Assembly (NCBI GenBank): GCA_013397435.1
Contig: VZRG01000358.1
Coordinates: forward strand, 455,268 to 519,267
Direction of reading: 5' to 3'
DNA from: Erythrocercus mccallii
Taxonomy: Eukaryota > Chordata > Aves > Passeriformes > Dicruridae
DNA: 64,000 nucleotides
Position 1 is the stretch's first letter. Every line of letters begins with the position of its first letter. The notes beneath the pieces were generated by a model that made no database searches, was not told the DNA's origin, and saw nothing but the letters and a program-made list of their open reading frames with translations. Both the position numbers and the translations under genes were made by a program. Of the stretch, positions 1-13,051 are shown piece after piece.

Positions 1-1309
1 ATAAATAGGATTTATAATTTCAGATGTGCACATGTCTACACCTGAGCTAATCTCTCCAGGATCTTTTTATTGGCAATGCATTCAGTAAAAGAAGACACCC
101 TGGGGCACTATTCATCTGGCCTACATTAGAAACCTACACACTTGGATGAATCATGCTCAAGAAACACTGAGTTTCAGTTCATTGATCAAAGAGATAGTAA
201 AGGGTGCCTGGAACAATAGTGGGTCTTATTAATCTTAGCCTTTATATAAACACAGGAGAAACCCAGCCTGAACAAAATTGTTAAAAGTAATGCATGCTTT
301 GGAATGCATCTATTTTGGGTGATTGGTCTTTTGGGTGCTTGGTCAGAAGACCTGCATCAAGAATGAAGGGCAAGGAGGTCTATGGCTCATTTCCTGATTT
401 TTTAGCTTCTTGAAAACAGATTTCCAAAGCTGGAGAGGACAAGGTCCTGAGTCTTTGATACTGTTTTGAGCAAGGGCTAGAGCAGACAAGGAGCAGGGAG
501 CACTCAAAATCAAAACTACTTAATTACTCTGTGAAATGTCCCAGGTCAGGGTCCACCAAAATGAATGTCCAAAAGTGATCTGTCATTTCAGGAAACCTTT
601 CTCTCCAACTCCTGCGTGTTTTAGTAGTGGTGTTCTGTGTCTTGATCTCTTTAGGAGTGGGTCTCGAATAATGAAAAAAAAAATCTTGCCATAATATCAT
701 CGTGTAAATATGGAAGTTCTGCTAACTTTATTGGAAGTTCCACCTGAAGATGACCCTCACATCTAATCTCTGCTCTCTATACAACATTGTAAAACAACAG
801 ACAGTCTTTGCTTTGCTAGAGTATCTGATTTGTATTTTAATTTGAATGCAGATCACTTCCTTTCAAGAGAAGAAAGTTTCAGCAGACAGAAACTGTTAAA
901 AAAAAAAAAAAGGAATAAAAGAGAAATTATTGTTCATTTCCTTATGGGGAACCTTTTAATAACTCAGCTATAGTCAAGCTCTTTGTGAAATATGGACCTT
1001 TCACACTCAGGATGAAAACTATAATCCTTACTCCTTACTAGTGAGGTATATTAATAGTAGATTCAGCTTGACATGATGGTCATTAAGGCCCTCAGGAGCT
1101 GTGCTATAAATGTCAGGAAATGTTGTCAGAGAATTAAAGGCTTGTTTCATGTGTGCAGTGGTAACTGTATCTTGTTTTCTGTCATGTTGTAGAGGTTCAA
1201 ACACACATTAACTTATTCATATGTAGTGAAGAAGAGATGAAATATACCTACTAATATATGCATTAAGAGTATTAATGCCACATCACCTTCAATTAATATT
1301 TGAGTACTT
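1..1309. other. Unique AT-rich intergenic DNA
   Basis: No gene, repeat family or long open frame is visible. The stretch contains an A-run of ten bases near 673 and a pure A14 run at 898-911. Stops are frequent in all frames. Confidence 0.6.
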
Positions 1310-1472
1310 GTCCTAATAATTTTGCAAAAAAATTTTTAGGACAAAACAAAAAAACAAAAAACAAAAAACAACAACAAAAAAAAACAAACAAAAAACAACA
1401 ACAACAACAACAAAAAGCAAACAAACAAACAAAACCAAAAAAAACAAAACAAACAAACAAACAAAAAAAAAA
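1310..1472. repeat. A/C-rich low-complexity tract behind a short inverted repeat
   Basis: From about 1341 to 1472 the plus strand is almost entirely A and C, in CAAA, CAA and CAAAA units, ending in AACCCC. Just upstream, GTCCTAA (1310-1316) pairs with TTAGGAC (1336-1342), and AATTTT/AAAATT pairing continues inside, giving an imperfect hairpin next to the tract. The lysine/asparagine/glutamine-rich frame on the plus strand and the phenylalanine/cysteine-rich frames on the minus strand are products of this composition, not genes. The tract could be a degenerate poly(A)-type tail of an old retroposon or a simple-sequence expansion. Confidence 0.75.
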
Positions 1473-3945
1473 CCCCACATAGAAAATAGATGAAAAAGAA
1501 TTAGTTTCAAAGTCAACAATAAAGTACTAACAAAAAAATAGTATCCTTAAAGTATCATTTGCACTATTGATGGTGTTCCCAAATGCTTTCAGAAAAACAT
1601 GCTCTTGGCTATTACATTTGCAATTCCACTGAGTTGCTACAAGGAAATGAAGTATGTCACTACTTTTACTGAACTTTAGTGTTGCAGCCTGTTGTGGGTC
1701 AATGCACTCACACAGCCAATTCATTATAAAACCAGGCTAAAATTTATATTATGCAAATAAGCTTACTAACCCATGTTAAATTACAGCTATGCTGTGATGC
1801 ACAATAAACCACTCTACAGTGATTTGTTGTGGACTTTTTATTTATTTTCTGTTCTTATGATAAGCCTAAGCTAAGCAGAAATAATTCACCATGTAAACAC
1901 TTCAATGAAATTGAACTACTCATTTTCAAGAATCAAAACCTACTTCTCAGTACTGGAGGACAGAGATTAGCTTTGTTTAGAGAGGAAAAGTGAAGTCATA
2001 TTACCTAAAGTCCTCAGATCACCTGCATTTAAATTTCTCATCACGGTTCTTTAAAACTACTTCTTAGCAAATTGTGCAATTATATTGAACATCCAAGTAT
2101 CTTATATTAGAATGCACATAGATTGACTTTTGCTTAAAAGTGAAAATATAGGCAAATTAATCTCTTGCAATGAAATATGTTAAATCTAAAGGGATATTAT
2201 AACCATTCTCTGAGTTAAACCTGATCATAATCTAAGACAAAGTTCTTTCAAATCAGAGAGAAGTCAGAAGTATTTTTTAAAGGACAGATTTTGTCTCTGA
2301 AACATCATACACAACTTTTGAAATATGCCAAAACTCACACTGAATTTAAGTAATATTTTTCTTTGCAGAGGAAAGATGGACCAAAAGGAAACTGAGACAA
2401 AATTTTTCCTGTTTTCTTTCCTGAAAAAGACAGTAAGGAAGTATAAGGGGTCCAATACTGAGGTTTTTCCAATCTCAGCAGATTCTGAAGATATTTGAAT
2501 AAAAGAGTAAACTGTCCTTCTCCCGTCTTTTTTCCTTACTTTTAGGTTTTAGAACTGTAGCCAATGCCATACATTGTCTTTTCCTGCTCTTCACTTCCCA
2601 GCACTTTGTGAAAATGCATCATAATGGTGTTAAACCTATTATTTTCAGAATTTCAAGGTAATATGTTTTCTGTGTGTACACTGAGGACCAAGTTATCTTA
2701 AAGCTGGGATTTATCCATTGGAGAAGAAGGTTGTTTACAGGCTTTTCTCACATATTTGTGGTCATTATGGTTACAATTTCTTACAGAGAAGTAAAATATA
2801 TTGAATTACACTCTCTACTTAGACATGCTTATGTATAGAGGAAGAAAAATCAATATACATCATTGGAATGAAAATTAAGTGAAGACCAAATTCACTCAGT
2901 GTACCTAACTTATAGAAAGAGTTAAGACTTAGTAGAACAGTAAAAATAGTTTGACAATTTTCCTTATAGAACAGGGGGCTGGCTTGGTCCCTAGACAGAT
3001 GGCAGGAAAATTTCAGTTGTACAATGAAAGCAATCAACCCTTCCAGAGTATTCATCATGTTAAAATGTCTAAAGGTGTTATATGATTGTGCTATAAAGTT
3101 GCTGAATGATTACAGGCAGAAATCAGTGTTTGAAAAGCAAACACAATAGATGGCAATAAGAAATAGGTATCACATTTTTGGTCAAATCATGTCCAAGCCA
3201 AGTTGTAATCAGAACTTTTAGTCAGAATTAAATAAGAAATACGGAAATAAAAGTCGTAGTGAAAATATAGGATTTATCACCTTGAAAGTTAGGTAGGAAT
3301 TATATAATTTTGCCATCTAAACATCAGTGAAAGTTTAGCCTAGTTGTCTGGGCTCCATGAACAATGAGGGGAAAGGGTCACTCCAGTGGTGGTACTTTAT
3401 CTGATGAACGTTCGGATCTTGAAGACACACTACCTGATACTCACTCTTCATATCTTGTCATTAAATTTCATGAAACAATTAGCTGAGAAATGTTATTTCC
3501 AGATAGTTAAAACTGTGTGACAAGTCCAACACTCAAAGAAAACAAAGAAAATTTTACTTTCTCATTAAAAAATGACAGACAGTCAAGAAACTGTCTGTAA
3601 ATTTTTAGTAAACACGCATCAAAACCAGTCTGTTCAATTTCTATTTTGCTTAAGAGACAGCTACAAACTCAACAAAACCTCTCTGTATGTCAAAACTGCA
3701 AAATTTTTGTTATCGTAAAACCACAACCGAATATTTTTTCTTCCTTTTTTTTAAAGTTACAAAAAAATTAACATGTTAGGTCCTAAAGTTACTCATCTTT
3801 TATTAATATTTCATTCTGATTATTTATTAATATTTTAATTCTGTTTTTTTTTATTATTATTCTCCCTATAGTTCTCCCCAGGTGAAAAAATAAAAACTAG
3901 TGGACATTTAAATTGCATCTCCTAAATGACACTCTTAGATGCTGG
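1473..3945. other. Unique AT-rich intergenic DNA
   Basis: No recognisable gene or repeat. The longest open frames are below 80 codons and show no family resemblance. Around 3740-3855 the sequence is strongly T-rich with repeated TATTAATATTT-like words. Confidence 0.55.
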
Positions 3946-4640
3946 CTCATTGCTCTGACAGCTGCAGCTGGGGGCTGTTTGTGCTCCAAGGGGTCTGGAG
4001 CATGGCAAAGGGCAGTGGCATGGCACTGTTGGGTTCTGAGGAAAATCAGGGAGTTACAGATGTGCCCCTGAGGTGATCCACGTAGATGTGGTTATGGGGA
4101 GTGCCATGCACACTCCAGGGTTTCTGCTGCTTGATCCACTGCATATTTTTAATATCTTCTGATGATAAGTGCACTGTGCATAATGTGGGCCTGGTAACTA
4201 ATATCAGCATCCTCTCAGATTACATAGGTCAGAGCCTCCCTGGCAGTCAGTCCTCTTTATGCAGCCAGTGGTTAAGGGCCAGCAGCCTGTCACATGCTAA
4301 TCACATAACTTCCCAGCCACAGCTGAAAGTGTGCCTTTTCCTGTCACTTAGTCCCCACAGCACACAAATATTTTTCTTTGTCCCTTTATTCTTTTGTTGT
4401 AGGGCAGCTCTAACCCACTGGCTGTGTATACAGCCTGACAGGGACAGGGAACACTCTGTGGTGTCTGAAGTTAGTAGTTGACACAAAGAGCAGAAGTCTT
4501 AGACTAACAAACACACATCACACACTACAGCTCCACCAGCAGTTAAATGAGGCCTTTATTTTTCCAGACAATAGGAGTCCTGGACTCTGCAGCTGCTGTA
4601 TAAGATATGGTAAAAAGCATTGAAGTCCAAAAGTTAAGGA
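3946..4640. other. GC-richer island, possible old LTR or regulatory block
   Basis: Base composition rises compared with both sides (GCAGCTGGGGGCTG near 3965, and a run of CAGCC/GGCAG words to about 4450). A 131-codon plus-strand frame (4086-4481) and a shorter minus-strand frame overlap here, as expected from fewer AT-rich stops. Neither looks like a known protein. A TTTATTTTT word near 4556, followed by a GC-richer segment, would fit a polyadenylation signal on the minus strand of an old LTR, but I cannot define ends. A conserved non-coding element is an equal possibility. Confidence 0.3.
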
Positions 4641-5359
4641 TGTGAGGTAGATTCAGCCTCTTAAAATCTTATTTCTGCTGTTCTGTATATTTCAGTGGCC
4701 TGACTAGATTTGAAAGGAAATAAAACAGAAAACAAAATCAGAAGGAAACACAAATCTTCCTCCTCTGTCTGTAGTCAGAGATATACCAGTGCCTAAACAC
4801 AATTCAAAACAGTGGGAGTGTGTGCACACTCACATCTGTATCATTAAGATGAGCTTTCCTTTGCCTTCTCTGAATGTGCCTGTGACAGTTGTGATGCAGA
4901 TAATAGTACTACAGTGGCTGTACAGCTTTTGCTGTGGGCTGCTTATGAATATCTCTGATACCAACTGCTTCAAAGAAATATTCTTGGTATTATTGTGCAC
5001 TTTATCAACATGTGTTTCCAACAAAAGCTATCCTCATTAAAAAAAGGCAAATGTCTAATCCTTTGCTCTTCCTGTTTCCTATTGTTTCCAGTGCTATGGA
5101 AGGACTCTACAAAGTCTGCTCGTTTTCAAGGTATTTTTATTTTATATGTTCATCACTCACAAGGAGATTGCTTTTAACTCCACATTTGCAACTTCACTAG
5201 GAGAAGCCACTGACAGTTATGCTGGCATGTTTAGCTTTAAAATATTCAAAAGTGTCACCAGCTGGAATTAAGAGTGCAAGAGCCCCATATTAAGGATGCT
5301 TTTTGTAGTAATAGTAGTAGTATTAAGATGTTTAGGGATGGATTGTAGTCCCAGTGGAC
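4641..5359. other. Unique AT-rich DNA
   Basis: Nothing recognisable apart from a short TAG-trinucleotide run near 5308-5322. Open frames are short and on both strands. Confidence 0.5.
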
Positions 5360-5374
5360 TCTGCAGGCATGAGT

Positions 5375-5902
5375 CTAGCTATAGTTACATTTTCTTGAAA
5401 AGCAGATTATGATCTCCATGTTCTTCCTGGAGTGCAATAGACATTTTTTTTTGGCAGAAATAATAGCCCCTTTTTTCATGGCAAATTGAGCGCAGAAGTC
5501 CAAAAATGCATTCTTTTGCTGAAGCAGTACAATATACTCTGAGGTTTCAGTTTCAGGGTAGTGACTGATCAGCTGTCCAGGGCCTTTCCAGAAGGATGTC
5601 CCACATAGGGCAATGCAGTTCCAAAAGCGAATAGTGGCTGGATTGATGTGATAATCCAGGAAACCAAAGAATGGGCGGATCAGGCCAGACAAACATCTCT
5701 ATTACTGCAATTGTGAATCCCTTTTCATCCACACACCTTTAAAGGTGAGAACCTTGTGGAAGAGGAGAACATGATTGACCCATGCAAATCCTGGTAGGAA
5801 GTAAAACAAAGAGTCCCTGAGGGCTTTCCTGTCTATATAGAAAAGAAAGTAATGTGAGACAAATCTGACTTTCCTGGTTTTATAAATGTCATCCAGGAAC
5901 AC
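5375..5902 (-). pseudogene. Unidentified degraded open stretch
   Basis: On the minus strand one reading frame stays open from about 5902 to 5375, except for two adjacent stop codons (TAA TAG) near 5699-5704. That leaves about 65 codons before the stops and about 105 after. The translated parts look less biased than AT-rich noise, for example FLPGFAWVNHVLLFHK upstream and GTSFWKGPGQLISHYP downstream. Local base composition is also more balanced than its surroundings. I do not recognise the family, and the second part has no ATG near its start. It may be a remnant of a transposable-element or retrogene coding region broken by stops, or a chance open stretch inside an old repeat. Confidence 0.25.
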
Positions 5903-5930
5903 ATTTATTTATGCAAGTCCAGGAAAATAA

Positions 5931-8900
5931 AGAAGAGCATCAATTCCTGTTAAGCAAAATGATACCAATATCTACATGTGTCAGGAAACTATAGCAATTA
6001 TTTTGCAAACAGGCACCAGTCACTGCAAAATAGCTACATTATGAAATCCAGATACACTATTTTCACCACTGGAGGGCTCCCATATTTTTCCTTTAATTCC
6101 ATAAGAATATATTAATATTTGAGAAAAAAAAAAAGCCCAGAATAAATGGCTTAAACAAAATGTATTTCCTTCTTTTAAATGCAAGTATAGGCTCACAATA
6201 AGAATTTTTTACACCCTCAATGCACCTTTCTTTCAAAAATAAGTATTATTTTGTTAACAGCAACGGTATCCTTAGATAACATATATCATAAAATAATTGC
6301 AGGATGTTGTACAAGAAAAAGTGGGGTTATTTGTCACAGTTGTGTAGGGAGAAATGAGGAAAATTGAGTGGTTTTGTCTAAGCTGCCTACCAGGCCAGCA
6401 GCAGATCTCAGCTCAGATCTCCTTGAGTTTGTTCCTTTTATGCTAGAATCATTAGGATGCCACAAAACAGAGTGGAGTGCAATGCCTGTTAGTCTGTGTT
6501 ACCTGCACTGGCCTCATTACTGTAGAGGTCAGATGCTTTTAACAACTCCAGTGTATTTATCCTCAGAAAGCATTGCAGCACAAGGAGCTTTTGTCAATGT
6601 TAAGATACTCCAATCATCTTCCACACTCTAAACTGTCACTCCTATCACTGGACTACCTTTCCTTTTCCTAAGTGTGCTGCATTAAATGAATCTTATCAGG
6701 TCCATTGCTAGCAGATTTTATTGTTATTTATAACAATTTAAGCAATGTAAGTAGGTTATCAGATAATTCAAAAACAGTTAAATAAAAAAATGGTTGGATT
6801 TTTATATGCTGAATGTGATTGTTAGATAAGCCTTCACTTTCGATGATTCATCTGGTTATCTGTTTAAATACCATGGCATTTATCATTGTTATTAAAACTG
6901 TCTATATATTAGGTTTTATTACTTATTTAGATATACCTTTCAGAGATTTGCCACCACCTGAAATCAGAATCAACAAGCTGTTTAGTGTCCAGTCTATGTC
7001 TTTAAGCACTCGCAGGTATCTGACCAGATGAGAACCTTTTAGAGCTCTGCCTTTTCTGATGTTTTAGCTTCTCTTGGTATTTAAATCAAAACTAAAGAAA
7101 TATCCGTCTACTTGCAAACCTGACACTCACAAGTATTTTAAGTGCTTGGATAACCAGAGAACAGATTTAATACATGACAGACCGGGAGATTCTGTAACAT
7201 GAGGTCTGCCAACATTACTGCACCAAGAATGTGCCAAGAAGACATAAGCTGTCACTAAAAATATAGCTCCCAACACCTTTGAAAATTATTTAGCCTATTT
7301 GAAGCAGATGAGAGTATTAGTGGAATGGTGGGAGGTAGATCTCTTCTAAATAAATTCTGGAAGTTAAACAGCCCTACAAGAATCCTTCTCTAAGAGCAGG
7401 GAATGTACCATACATAAGACTGCAACCTGAAGATTGTAAATAAAAACAAGAAAGCTTCTCAGTTGGACAGTGGCACTGCACACAAGTTTATTTCTGGATA
7501 TAAGAATGTAATTAACTATGAGTGACAAGCAATTTTGTGTAACAGAAGTTTGCTGGTTTCTTATTTGTTATAAGAAGCCATAAGAGAACACAGATACACA
7601 ATATGGATTTATTTCTTTATTCAGAGTGAGAAAATCAGGAATAGCAAAGCTGTTTCAGAGAAATCTCAACATATTAACAGAAACATCTTTTGCAATCCAA
7701 AAGTTTCTGAAGGGCAGTCTTGTTTAATTTGAAAATAAAATCTCAATATAATCTGTTCTTCTGCAATTACTTTAAAAAGACTAGCAGTGTTATCCAGCAG
7801 TGCAAGATAGGACAAAAAGTGTTTTTCTTTTTCCTAAATAAGGTGTCTTTATGACAATGCTTATATTTTACTCAGTCTTCTGACTGTCCAAAATCTCTTA
7901 TATGTTTAATAATTAGCATCTGGTTAGAAGTCAGCTGTTTTAGTGACTTCCTCTCCTGCTTTTGTTTGCCAAGAGGAATTCTAATGTCTCAGGAAGGAGT
8001 CAGTAAGAAATTTATTGCCAGAAAATTCTCAGCATCACATCCTTGTCATCTGAACTCAACCTTACCAAAAATTCCCCTAGAATGTCATGTTATAGTCATA
8101 GTCCTCGTCAAGTACACTTAAAATTAATTTCTGTGACCAAGATTTTCACAACTAATTCACAGTTAACTTTTTTCTTGCCATCCACTAACACCAGCCTCCT
8201 TGTCACTGTTCCTTTTAGCATCAGGTGTGGACAGAAAAGTCTCTTCTGACTCAGAACACTGCCCCCATAACAAATGTCAAGTACACTTTTAAAAGGCTGG
8301 TAGGAAGTTAGTAGTAAATCACTCTATACCACCCACCTTTAGGAAAAATACATATAGCAAATTGTATCTTCAGATAATTTTAATATGTTCAGTACAAATT
8401 TATAACTACCCTTATGTATCAATGGATATTTGAGTCCTTTATGTTAAGACATTGTTTTACCTACAAATTGGTTTATGTTACATTTTGGATAAGTAATCAC
8501 CACACATATTTTTTAACTCTGTTTAGGATAACTGCTTGGTATTTTTCATTTCTCTTTACTGAGGTCGTGGCTTTTCTTATGAGCTTGCTGGTATCATATT
8601 TTGTCAGTTTAATTGCATTTCTATCAGAGTTCTAAGAGGACAATCTTTCTGCTTACCACCTTCTCTTACAGTTACAGGAAAATCCGATCTTTAATAGAAA
8701 TGGACCTGATCCTTCTTTCATAAATTTAATACCAGAACCATTGGATCCTGGTCTTGACATGTTTATTTGAACCATTCCTTGTACTATTTTTGACCAGTCT
8801 TTTCTTAGTTCTCATCCCAAACTCAGTAGTACTACGTTTGCTTGTATTTTTTGTACCGTTAGTTATCAACACAGTATGCAGAACTTTGCATACATTACCC

Positions 8901-10005
8901 ATTGGGATTCTTATTGGAAGTGATCGTTTTAGATATCTCAAATTGTTCTAAATCACTTATGAAAATATTAGATAGATATCTTCATACCCTGTTTGGAATT
9001 ACTACCCAATGTGATCTAGATAAATATTTGTCCTTGTTGTTAGAGAGAGCCCAAGCTGATAACAATTGATAAGTGTGTCCTGCTTGAGCATTAGAGTAGA
9101 TTAACATTCTGTCCTAATTTACTAATTGGTTTCTCCATAATCTCATTAGGATGATTTGCTGTGTTTTGTTGTTGCTATTAGACAAGTCAATAATACTGCA
9201 AGTACTAAATCATAATACCAATATTGTCGTGGATATTTTAAAACTCCAGGTTAAAGGAAGACTATGAATTATGGAAATGTGGACTCAGGTCGGATTCTTT
9301 CATACTTCACAGAGGAAAGGCAGCATGGCATTTCAAGGTAAATTTTTAACAAATCAATTTGTTCACTTCTTTGAAGGAGAAGGAGGACTTGCCATTATTG
9401 TACTACCTTATTTTAGCATTTTTTTGTATTTTGACAAAAATACAGGATGTATTAGTGAAATAAAGTTCAATTTTAGGACATCTTATGAGTTCAGTTAGGA
9501 TAGAAGGTAAAAAATTTTATATCTTTGTCTAGTAGATAATTCAAAGTAATGTCTGAACATACATAAGGTATATCTGGAACCAGCTTTAAAATTTATTCAT
9601 TTTAGTATCTTGCCAGTACCCAGAAACAGAGCATGGAAAAGAATGGTGAAAACCAGTTATGGAGAGGTAATAGAGACAAAACCTCCCAGCATTCAGGTCT
9701 GCCAAAATGCTTGGATTATCTGATTTGTCTAGTGTTTCTTCTAGAAAAAAGGAAATTTCTATTGGGTATAAAAAGATTTATGGAGGTAAGCACTTTTTAC
9801 CAGGTAAGATCACATGTTTAAAGCTACATTATGTCATAGAAAGAGAGAAAAATACTACAGAAAGTGAAGCAATGGATGAGCATCACTGAGATGGATGTTG
9901 TGAACCTTTTGTGTTTGGTTGAGTGCATATAGTAGGCCTACAAGAAAATGTAAGACTGAAGAGAACATTAAGAATTACACCCTCTAAACTTCCATATCAT
10001 TGTTC
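5931..10005. other. Unique AT-rich intergenic DNA
   Basis: About 4 kb without a recognisable gene or repeat family. It has an A11 run near 6124-6134 and scattered T-runs. All open frames are below 90 codons, overlap others on the opposite strand, and are hydrophobic as expected from T-rich DNA. Confidence 0.55.
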
Positions 10006-10300
10006 ACCACGCTAGAAGGACCACAGGACACTTGGGACTGCTGTCAGAGCAGGGGCCAAGAAAGGCCCTGCCTTGTTTATTACATTCTATTATATACCTG
10101 CAGGAAACATGACCATGGATTGGACAGTGGGGTTACCACCTCTGAATCACATAGGTCAGAAACACCATCACTCAGCATTCTCCTCCTACCAAGGAGAATG
10201 CAAAACAATGGCATTATTTACAAAAACATCCCTCATGTTTTCATGAACATGGTGTGGGAAAGTGAAGAGCTGCACTTTAATATCAGAGCTTAGAAAAGCT
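10006..10300 (-). mobile_element. Possible LTR fragment (ERV-like)
   Basis: A block of more balanced composition embedded in AT-rich DNA. It contains TGTTTATTACATTC (near 10073), whose reverse strand would supply a polyadenylation-type AATAAA, followed by a segment resembling avian LTR sequence by recognition only. A 97-codon plus-strand frame covers it but shows no protein family. No terminal TG...CA pair or target duplication could be set, so the boundaries follow the change in composition and the call is tentative. Confidence 0.3.
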
Positions 10301-12964
10301 CGAAAAGTCATGGTAACACTTCCATGAGGATATGAGTGGAGATTATTGTTAAATCAAAAGTTCAGATGTGTAAAATAAAATTATGAGTTGTTTTACAGAA
10401 ATGTTTCATTCATACATTGGATGAACTTTATTGTGAATATATTTTTAAAATTTTCTTTTATCTCATAGAAGGTATTTATTTGATAAAACCATAGCTCTAG
10501 CAGGAACATATTCAGTTTTAATAATCCTCCAAACCAAAAAAAACCAAAATACCCTCAGATCAGAAAAAAGGATTTACAGCATCAAAGAATGTGTATTGAT
10601 ATTTTAAAAACAGAAATTTCAATGTACTCTTATGTAAAGGATCCCCATTTTGAAATTCTCTGTTTAACTCAGAATAAAAACTTGAAAAATAAGATATAAC
10701 CTTTGAGATAAAATGTTTCAATACTAAGAAATGAATAAAAAAGTAAGTTTACCTCACTTTTTTTGTTCTCTATGTTGTCTCTTGTTTTTTTAAAGAGAGA
10801 TAGAGATATTCCTAGATTCTTAGTTTATATCCCAAACTGATATAGAAAAAACTCACCTTCAAAATCTGTCACAGGACAGAAAATTCACACAGCTCTGATT
10901 TTGCATGCCATCTGTTTTCTTTTTCTGTTTCAGCATAGGGCAACCTATTTTTGATGGTGCACAGTTGTACTTCTGTCTAGAGATTACTTTGCTGTCTGAA
11001 CTAGTACTAGTTTAGGCCATTTGAGAAATTTTTAACTTCTAAAATACAAAGAAGTCAACAGCATATGTTCTAACAAAAAAGAAAAGAGATTATTTTGGCT
11101 ACTGTGTAGCTTGGTTGAGAACTCCTTCCAGGGTACTCCCACCCTATAATTCTTCACCTGTTTTTACATATTTTTAATTTGCTTCATTATGTTTCTTAAT
11201 TCCAAAACACTGGGAATCTGATTTGCGTGAAGTCTTTGGATAGAATTTGTCATCATAAACTTGCTTAGAGGTTTTCCAGTTACATCCGATGTGGGAAGAG
11301 AAACACTTTTTGTGATTTAAAAACAAGACAAAGACCTCAAATCTACTAACAAAACACAGTAAGGTAGACTCAAGATACTGAGAGGGCAAGAAGAGAACAT
11401 TTGAGTATTTTTTAAATATTTTTTTTATTCACAAACTTGATTATATAACATAAAAATCTATCACCTCTGAAAAGTCTACATGTACCTGTAAGACCCAGTT
11501 TAAAAAGGAGTGGGCTTTGAATCATATAAAGGTATTCAGAGACTATCTACTGAATAAGGCAGCTGTTGCTGCTACCCTTGTGGAGGAACTGAACCCAGCT
11601 ATCTGCACATCCCTTTCGGTAAGAATAAAACATTTATTTCAACTTGGCCCTAAATGAAGGCTGCAACAGACATGTAAGAAATAACAGCCCCTTCGCCCAT
11701 CCAAAAAAAAAAAAAATGGCCACCTGTAAGGAATGCACAAAATGAGCCAAAAGACATCAGACTTTTTTATTTTAACTGTATAAAAACTAGACTTGCATAT
11801 ATGCACGCACCAAAAGCAAAGTGAGCCACTCTGGTCTCTCATTAAGTGATCAGCATGCAGCAAACCACTCTTCTCCTCTAAACCCTTCCAGTGCCCTCAA
11901 AAAACTCTGGTTAACTTGCATTTGTAATATATGCATGCGTTACAACTTCATAAATGATATAGGACTAAAAATGGACATTTAGATAATTAATACAGTCCCA
12001 CACTGATGAAAAATATGGGATGTAAAACAAGAATTTGAGATGTCAGCTGTAAACCTTTTATACAGCTAGCACACAATGTTGAGTATATTTAGAAACCTCA
12101 TAATAATAGATAATGAAAATTACTTAACTTGAGCCAAATAACATCTTTAAACACATATCTGGAAATGCAGGACACTGTCTAAAGTATTCAGCATGATAAC
12201 CATTGTATTTAACACAGAAATAGTATGAACTGTTTCACAAGATATGAATACTTACAGTAGTAAAAATGATTATCCTAACTAAAGTAATATGCAGTTGATT
12301 TATAATGGGAGAAGTATTTATTATGGAATCATTAGTGATATGTTAAAACTATTTATTTTATTTCATTTCTAGGACTTGTCTTCATATAAAATATTCATAC
12401 AATAGGCATGAATTTGATATCTGTATGCAATAGGGTATAGTTACTGCTGCAAACACATCAGAAAAAGTGTATTTTTATTTATTATGTCCATAAAATTTCA
12501 TAGACAAAAACAAAGCAATAAAATCATTTTATCATGGTATTGTAAGCAATATGGCTGTGGGGAAAGGTGAGAGTAAGTGAAATGAATTGGTGCTTAGTAT
12601 AATGGAAGTGAGGGACTAATGGGACCCAAAGGACTCAAGTGAAATGCAGCCAGATTCCTAGTAAGTTTCCTCCAACTCCTCAGAGAGTAATTCTGCTTGG
12701 ATTTGACCAATAAACTGCAACAACCACTCATTTCTAATCCCAGGCTTTTTATAAGCAGTTTGCCCAGTCACACTGAATAGTGTAAGAGGAAAGCAGCAGA
12801 AGGTGAATAGCTCTGCAAGGTCTGATGGAAAATAATTAAATAGTTCCAAAAAAAGTGAAGGGTTTGTGCTTAGAACTATGGAAAGACGTTACCTTCCTTT
12901 CAGAGTATGAAGAGGGAATTAAATGGATTTATGAGGAATGCTAGAGGAGAAATAAAGTAAGTCA
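10301..12964. other. Unique AT-rich intergenic DNA
   Basis: No gene found. The segment near 11500-11640 (GC-richer, ending GTAAGAATAAAACATTTATTT) could be the R/U5 end of an old plus-strand LTR but is too weak to call. An A-run of about 14 lies near 11704. Open frames are below 75 codons. Confidence 0.45.
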
Positions 12965-12965
12965 A

Positions 12966-13051
12966 CCTCTCTCTACTCCCTCTCTCCCTTCACCCTGCTT
13001 TGTCTCTTTTCCCCATCACCTTCCTCCCCTCCTCCACCTACCTGCCTGCCT
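12966..13051. repeat. Polypyrimidine (C/T-rich) tract
   Basis: About 85 bases of the plus strand are overwhelmingly C and T (CTCTCTCTACTCCC, TTCCTCCCCTCCTCC), ending in CCTGCCTGCCTGAG. It is not a perfect microsatellite. Such tracts can adopt triplex structures or resemble splice-acceptor pyrimidine runs, but no exon follows. Confidence 0.7.

Noticed and set aside
1293..1519. Cys/Phe-rich and Lys/Gln-rich reading frames
   Set aside because: Direct translation of the A/C-rich tract and its complement.
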